Assembly (NCBI GenBank): GCA_964486455.1
Contig: CAZAMP010000061.1
Coordinates: 1-20,872 of the forward strand
DNA length: 20,872 nt
Origin: CAZAMP01 sp964486455
Lineage (GTDB): Bacteria; Eisenbacteria; RBG-16-71-46; CAZAMP01
Direction: 5' to 3'
Part shown: in pieces, positions 17,609 through 20,872 of the stretch
Numbering within the stretch: the stretch's first letter is position 1
How the letters are laid out: each line of letters starts with the position of its first letter
Notes under the pieces: model-generated
The model's input: only the letters and a program-made list of their open reading frames with translations
The model's database searches: none
What the model was told of the DNA's origin: nothing
Translations under genes and position numbers: made by a program

Positions 17609-19029
17609 ATGGATGCCTCCGATGCCGGCTTGCTTCTGGGGCTGCGCCTCCGCCCACCACGGGATCCGCCGCGCGTGCCGCTTCGTTGACCGCCCCGCGC
17701 CCGCGAGCGCGGACGGGACGTCGCTGAGGAGGTGCTTGCGTTCGCGTCGGCGACCAGCGGCGGCCGACTACCCGTGGGGTTGCCCAGAAGATAGTCAACC
17801 TGCCGGATGATCTCCATCGCGATCCGATCCTTGGTGAGAAGTGGCAGCCTCTGCAACCGACCGCTCGTATGCACAAAAGTCACCAGGTTGGTATCGGAAC
17901 CGAATTCCGCTCCTTCTTTCAGCGGATTGTTCGCGACCACCAGCTGGCACCCCTTGGACTTGAGCTTCTGCTGCGCTCGCTGCTCATCCTGTTGCGTCTC
18001 GAGCGCGAAACCGACGACGATCTGCTTCTTCCGGCGCTTCTGCAGCGAGCCGAGGATATCCTCGGTAGGCTCGAGATCGATCGTCGCGCGCTTCTGCCCG
18101 CTCTCCATCTTATGGAGCTTCTCGGTAGCCGGCCGATAGTCGGCGACGGCGGCGGTCATGACGAGCGCATCGCACGCGTCGAACTGCCCTTCGACCGCTT
18201 CCTTCATCTCTTCCACTGTCCGAACCCGAACGAGCGCGACGCCGTCGGGAAGATGAACCGTCGCGGGTCCGGCAACGACCGTCACGTCGGCGCCCGCGTC
18301 TCGGGCCGCGCCCGCGATCGCAGCGCCCATCTTGCCGCTCGACCGATTCGTGATGTAGCGGACGGGATCGATCCCTTCTTCCGTGCGTCCCAGGGTGACC
18401 AAGATCTTTCGGCCTTGCAGCCGGCTGGGCTCGACACCGGAGAGAGCGCGGATCACGCCGTGCACGACGTCACCGGGGCTCACCATGCGGCCGGGGCCGA
18501 CCTCGCCACAGGCGAGATCACCGACACCGGGACCGACGATCCAGTAGCCCAGGTCTCGCGCGCGCGACACATTGGCCTGTACGGCACTGTTCGCCCACAT
18601 TCTCTGATTCATCGCGGGAGCGATGACGACGGGGCACGTGGCCGCGAGTACCGAAGTCGAGACGACGTCGTCGCCGAGCCCGTTGGCGATCTTGCCGATA
18701 ACGTTGGCCGTCGCCGGCGCGATGATGATGACGTCAGGCGTCTTCGACATCTCGATGTGTTGGATGCCGCCGTTCCCCGCCGTCTGGCCGGATTCCGGTC
18801 CGTAGCGATCGACGGGCCCACTCGCCGACGCGAAGAGATCGATATGGACGGGACTGCCGGTTAGCGCCTCGAACGTGAGTGGCGAAACAAACTCGAGTGC
18901 GGACTCGGTCATCGCGACACGCACGGCCGCGCCTTCCTTCTGGAGAAGGCGCACCAACTCCGCCGCCTTGTAGGCCGCGATGCTTCCGCTCACGCACAGG
19001 AGAACGGACTTGTCTTTCATTGTGCCCAT
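17605..19029 (-). CDS. coaBC: Bifunctional phosphopantothenoylcysteine decarboxylase / phosphopantothenate-cysteine ligase
   Basis: Coenzyme A biosynthesis enzyme (Dfp) of 474 residues. The CoaC half opens with LLCVSGSIAAYKAAEL (FMN site), has the catalytic His91 in QHIEMSK, IIAPATAN (102-109), APAMNQRMW (137-145) and the substrate-flap Cys174 in DLACGEVGPGRM. The CoaB half has ILVTLGRTEEGIDPVRYITNRSSGKMG from 209, TAAVADYRP (292-300) and KKQIVVGFALET (334-345). Two oddities are an insertion of about 12-15 residues before His91 (about 68-88), and a C-terminal tail (420-474) with 12 arginines and three RGG triplets beyond the normal end. ATG 19029 has GGAG five bases upstream; ATG 19020 forms an ATGA overlap with the rpoZ stop and fits the family N-terminus equally well. 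The enzyme is cytoplasmic; its stop overlaps the probable CTG start of the glycosylase. Confidence 0.96.
   Translation of the reverse strand: MGTMKDKSVLLCVSGSIAAYKAAELVRLLQKEGAAVRVAMTESALEFVSPLTFEALTGSPVHIDLFASASGPVDRYGPESGQTAGNGGIQHIEMSKTPDVIIIAPATANVIGKIANGLGDDVVSTSVLAATCPVVIAPAMNQRMWANSAVQANVSRARDLGYWIVGPGVGDLACGEVGPGRMVSPGDVVHGVIRALSGVEPSRLQGRKILVTLGRTEEGIDPVRYITNRSSGKMGAAIAGAARDAGADVTVVAGPATVHLPDGVALVRVRTVEEMKEAVEGQFDACDALVMTAAVADYRPATEKLHKMESGQKRATIDLEPTEDILGSLQKRRKKQIVVGFALETQQDEQRAQQKLKSKGCQLVVANNPLKEGAEFGSDTNLVTFVHTSGRLQRLPLLTKDRIAMEIIRQVDYLLGNPTGSRPPLVADANASTSSATSRPRSRARGGQRSGTRGGSRGGRRRSPRSKPASEASI
17616..17620 (-). promoter_or_regulatory. Shine-Dalgarno site deciding the glycosylase start
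   Basis: GGAGG on the minus strand (17620-17616) lies within the last codons of coaBC, seven bases before the CTG at 17608. It is a full consensus ribosome site at ideal spacing, whereas the ATG at 17554 has only weak GAG sequences in front of it. This supports re-initiation at the coaBC stop. Confidence 0.6.
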
Positions 19030-19271
19030 CGTGGCTCCGTCTCCTCGTCATCCACTTTGGCCTGACGCTGCTCTGCGTCGTACTCGTAGTCCACCTCACC
19101 ATCCTCGACGCGTTGGATCGCTTCGCTGGTGACCTTCTTGAGCGGGGTGAGCCCGCGATTGGTGTACTTCTCGTTCAGGCGACGGGCCTCTTTGGCCGCC
19201 AGCATAACGTGCTCATACTTGCTCTTCGGGATCTTGGGCTTCGGGGTCTTGGGCTTCGGATCTGAACTCAT
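19017..19271 (-). CDS. rpoZ: DNA-directed RNA polymerase omega subunit
   Basis: Small RNA polymerase subunit of 84 residues that aids folding and assembly of the beta-prime subunit. The omega core is SKYEHVMLAAKEARRLNE (17-34) and LKKVTSEAIQRVEDGEVDYE (44-63), standing where RYxLVxxAAkRARqL and KPVtiALeEIaxGki usually occur. Its position between gmk and coaBC is the classical location of rpoZ and strengthens the call. The first 16 residues are a Lys/Pro repeat (PKPKTPKPKIPKSK) encoded by a 15-bp tandem duplication, and the C-terminus is acidic. The start ATG 19271 overlaps the gmk stop as ATGA. Confidence 0.9.
   Translation of the reverse strand: MSSDPKPKTPKPKIPKSKYEHVMLAAKEARRLNEKYTNRGLTPLKKVTSEAIQRVEDGEVDYEYDAEQRQAKVDDEETEPRWAQ
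19231..19260. repeat. 15-bp tandem repeat in the rpoZ 5' coding region
   Basis: Two adjacent 15-bp units, ATCTTGGGCTTCGGG (19231-19245) and GTCTTGGGCTTCGGA (19246-19260), agree at 13 of 15 bases. A degenerate partial third unit, TTGCTCTTCGGG, lies at 19219-19230. On the coding (minus) strand they give the Pro-Lys-x-Pro-Lys repeats at the omega N-terminus. The 15-bp period keeps the frame, so copy number could vary without breaking the gene. Confidence 0.8.
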
Positions 19272-19891
19272 ACATCCTCCGGTTCAGGTCGGTAGCACCG
19301 GCGCCGACGCGATCTCTCCGCAATGACGATTGCCTCGAGCCGGTTGACACATTCTTCCAGGTCGTCGTTGAGAACGACGTACTGATACTTGTCCGCGAAC
19401 GCGATCTCGCCTGGCGCGTTTCGCATACGGATCTTGACCGCTTCGTCGGTGTCCTCGCCGCGCTTGGAGATGCGGTCGACAAGCGCGGCGCCCGACGGCG
19501 GAAGGATGAAGACGAACACCCCGTCGGGGAAATTCTCCATCACTTGAACGCCGCCCTGCACGTCGATGTTGAGGACAACGACACGCCCCGCCGCGAGCTG
19601 CTGCTCCACAAACGCTCTCGGCGTTCCGTACTGGTTCTCATGGACGCGTGCCGACTCAATCAGCCCACCGGAGTCCTTGAGCGCTTCGAATTCCTCTTCG
19701 GTCTTGAAGAAGTACTCGCCGCCTTGCGTCTCGCCGGGGCGCATCGGCCGTGTGGTGGCCGAAATGGAGTAGACACCATCGTCGAGCTCATCAACGAGTC
19801 GGCAACACAGGGAGGTTTTGCCGACCCCTGATGGTCCTGATACCACGAAAAGCAGAGGCGGTTCCGTCACCCAATCGGCGTAGTGGGTCAT
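19268..19891 (-). CDS. gmk: Guanylate kinase
   Basis: GMP kinase of 207 residues, typical length, converting GMP and ATP to GDP and ADP in the cytoplasm. The P-loop is SGPSGVGKTSL (18-28). GMP-binding residues lie in ATTRPMRPGETQGGEYFF (45-62), with the catalytic Arg in TTRP, and in LIESARVHENQYGTP (77-91). VVLNIDVQGG (105-114) and the lid arginines in RISKRGEDTDEAVKIRM (140-156) are standard. The start ATG 19891 follows the yicC stop by 10 nt; the GGAG containing that stop lies somewhat far upstream, suggesting coupled translation. A GTG at 19870 is a less likely alternative. The stop overlaps rpoZ. Confidence 0.97.
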   Translation of the reverse strand: MTHYADWVTEPPLLFVVSGPSGVGKTSLCCRLVDELDDGVYSISATTRPMRPGETQGGEYFFKTEEEFEALKDSGGLIESARVHENQYGTPRAFVEQQLAAGRVVVLNIDVQGGVQVMENFPDGVFVFILPPSGAALVDRISKRGEDTDEAVKIRMRNAPGEIAFADKYQYVVLNDDLEECVNRLEAIVIAERSRRRRCYRPEPEDV

Positions 19892-19901
19892 TCGGGAAGG
19901 C

Positions 19902-20780
19902 TCACTCCACGTTCTGCACTTGCTCGCGGATCCTCTCCAGCTCTTCCTTCATCGCGACCACGTGATGCGCCATCTCGGAGTCGTTCGCTTTCGACCCAAT
20001 GGTGTTGGCTTCGCGATTCATTTCCTGTAGCAGGAAGTTAAACTTCCGACCGGCCGCGGTTTCGTCCGCGGCGGACTCGCGGAAGTGCTTGAGATGCGAG
20101 CGGAGCCGCACGCACTCTTCCGTGCAGTCCATGCGATCGGCCTGGAAGATGACTTCCTGTTCGAGCCGGTATGGATCCACTTCGGTACCGTTGAGAAGCT
20201 GGTTCATTCGTTGGCGGAGACGCTCGCGCGCTTCATCGGCGCGCAGCGGGGCGCGCGTCTCTATCTCGACCAGGGTCTTCTCGATGTTGTCGACGCGGGC
20301 CAACATGTCATTGGCCATCTCCTGGCCTTCCTTGCGCTTGAGCGTCATCATCGCATCGACCGCGCGCTCGAGTCCGCCCTGAAGCTCGCTCCACCAGGAG
20401 TCGAGATCCTGCTCCTCTTCTTCCTCCGTCACGATATCCGGGAGCGCCATCATGCTCCCCATCTCGAAGTCGTCGCCGATCACCTTACGCTTCTTGAGTT
20501 CGTCCAGGATCCGCAAGTAGTCTTCGAGCCGAGCTTCGTCGAGCCGGAGCCTGCCGACCTGTCCGCGCGCCGGATCCCAATTGATGTTGACGGTGATCTT
20601 GCCTCGACCGGTCCGGTCCTGCACGAAGCGCCGCGCCTGGCTTTCCAAGGCGGAGATCGCTCGGGGCAGACGGACCGAGACGTCCAGATATCGATGATTG
20701 ACCGACCAGATCTCGACAGTGATATGAGAGCCGCCAAGCGCCAGCTCGCTCTTGCCGTAGCCGGTCATGCTGCGAATCAT
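19902..20780 (-). CDS. yicC: YicC-family endoribonuclease
   Basis: YicC/YloC protein of 292 residues, the normal family length. E. coli YicC is an endoribonuclease implicated in small-RNA turnover. The hallmark N-terminus MIRSMTGYGKSEL and the DUF1732 C-terminus (GRKFNFLLQEMNREANTIGSKAND at 244-267, then MKEELERIREQVQNVE to the end) are both intact, with EIWSVNHRYLDVSVRLPR (23-40) in the first domain. I chose ATG 20780 because GGGAG lies five bases upstream and it gives the canonical N-terminus; an in-frame TTG at 20837 is part of the promoter. It is the first gene of the yicC-gmk-rpoZ-coaBC unit, an arrangement common across bacteria. Confidence 0.96.
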   Translation of the reverse strand: MIRSMTGYGKSELALGGSHITVEIWSVNHRYLDVSVRLPRAISALESQARRFVQDRTGRGKITVNINWDPARGQVGRLRLDEARLEDYLRILDELKKRKVIGDDFEMGSMMALPDIVTEEEEEQDLDSWWSELQGGLERAVDAMMTLKRKEGQEMANDMLARVDNIEKTLVEIETRAPLRADEARERLRQRMNQLLNGTEVDPYRLEQEVIFQADRMDCTEECVRLRSHLKHFRESAADETAAGRKFNFLLQEMNREANTIGSKANDSEMAHHVVAMKEELERIREQVQNVE

Positions 20781-20810
20781 GGGAACTCCCTGTAATTGCG
20801 GCTGAAAGAA

Positions 20811-20837
20811 GCTATAGGAGACAGGTGATTCTGTCAA
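20811..20837 (-). promoter_or_regulatory. Candidate promoter of the yicC-gmk-rpoZ-coaBC-udg operon
   Basis: On the minus strand a perfect TTGACA (20837-20832) is followed after 15 nt by TATAGC (20816-20811), four of six matches to the -10 consensus; a 17-nt spacing would give the poorer TAGCTT. Transcription would start near 20804, with a leader of about 24 nt before the yicC ATG at 20780. The placement immediately upstream of the first gene of the unit favours it. Confidence 0.5.
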
Positions 20838-20872
20838 GATCGACGGACGATCTGGATCACCACCGGCCGGGC

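Noticed and set aside
16700..17689. 329-codon open frame antisense to the uracil-DNA glycosylase
   Set aside because: The opposite strand carries the full glycosylase motif set and four iron-sulfur cysteines; this reading has no family features.
17869..18864. 331-codon open frame antisense to coaBC
   Set aside because: The coaBC motifs on the other strand are unambiguous; this frame is rich in Arg, His and Asp without any domain pattern, typical of a shadow.
20781..20837. Longer yicC reading from TTG 20837
   Set aside because: The extra residues precede the canonical MIRSMTGYG start, which has its own ribosome site, and the TTG belongs to a perfect TTGACA promoter box.

Overview
The window looks like a chromosomal segment of an uncultivated, fairly GC-rich bacterium with a Gram-negative-type envelope. 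Signs of this are a MurJ flippase, an O-antigen-ligase-like protein, an omega subunit and the MEP isoprenoid pathway. Gene order and protein style resemble the deep-branching Gemmatimonadota / Eisenbacteria / Krumholzibacteriota type of lineage, but I cannot fix the phylum by eye. There are 17 protein genes, essentially no non-coding waste, and no RNA genes, mobile elements or CRISPR arrays that I can see. Bases 1-80 hold nothing I can name.

Left part (about 81-9724): a surface-polysaccharide neighbourhood with repeated strand changes. It holds an MBOAT O-acyltransferase (-), an SGNH hydrolase-like membrane-anchored protein (+), a PP2C protein phosphatase (-), the lipid II flippase MurJ (+), an O-antigen ligase/polymerase-like membrane protein (-), a family 2 glycosyltransferase (-) and a PaaK/CapK-type adenylate-forming enzyme (+). 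Convergent genes touch: two stop codons share one CTAG, and another pair is 3 nt apart. Together they suggest synthesis, acylation, polymerisation and export of an envelope glycan, with a phosphatase as a possible signalling partner.

Right part (9728-20780, all minus strand): two housekeeping transcription units read right to left. The first is yicC-gmk-rpoZ-coaBC-type 4 uracil-DNA glycosylase (RNA turnover, GMP kinase, RNA polymerase omega, coenzyme A synthesis, base excision repair), preceded by a perfect TTGACA box. The second, after a 212-nt gap with a perfect TATAAT, is dnaB-radA-ispD-ispF-ddl-(polysaccharide deacetylase/metallophosphoesterase fusion), which links replication and recombination, isoprenoid precursors for undecaprenyl phosphate, D-Ala-D-Ala and a probable wall-modifying enzyme.

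The most notable points are: (i) the 584-residue fusion of a complete polysaccharide deacetylase with a complete YkuE/YaeI-type membrane phosphoesterase; (ii) strong sequence evidence that the uracil-DNA glycosylase starts at a CTG codon overlapping the coaBC stop, one of several 4-nt NTGA start/stop overlaps; (iii) an arginine/RGG-rich tail on CoaBC and an acidic tail on RadA. I found no clearly new multi-gene system; the fusion and the surface cluster are the best candidates for novelty.
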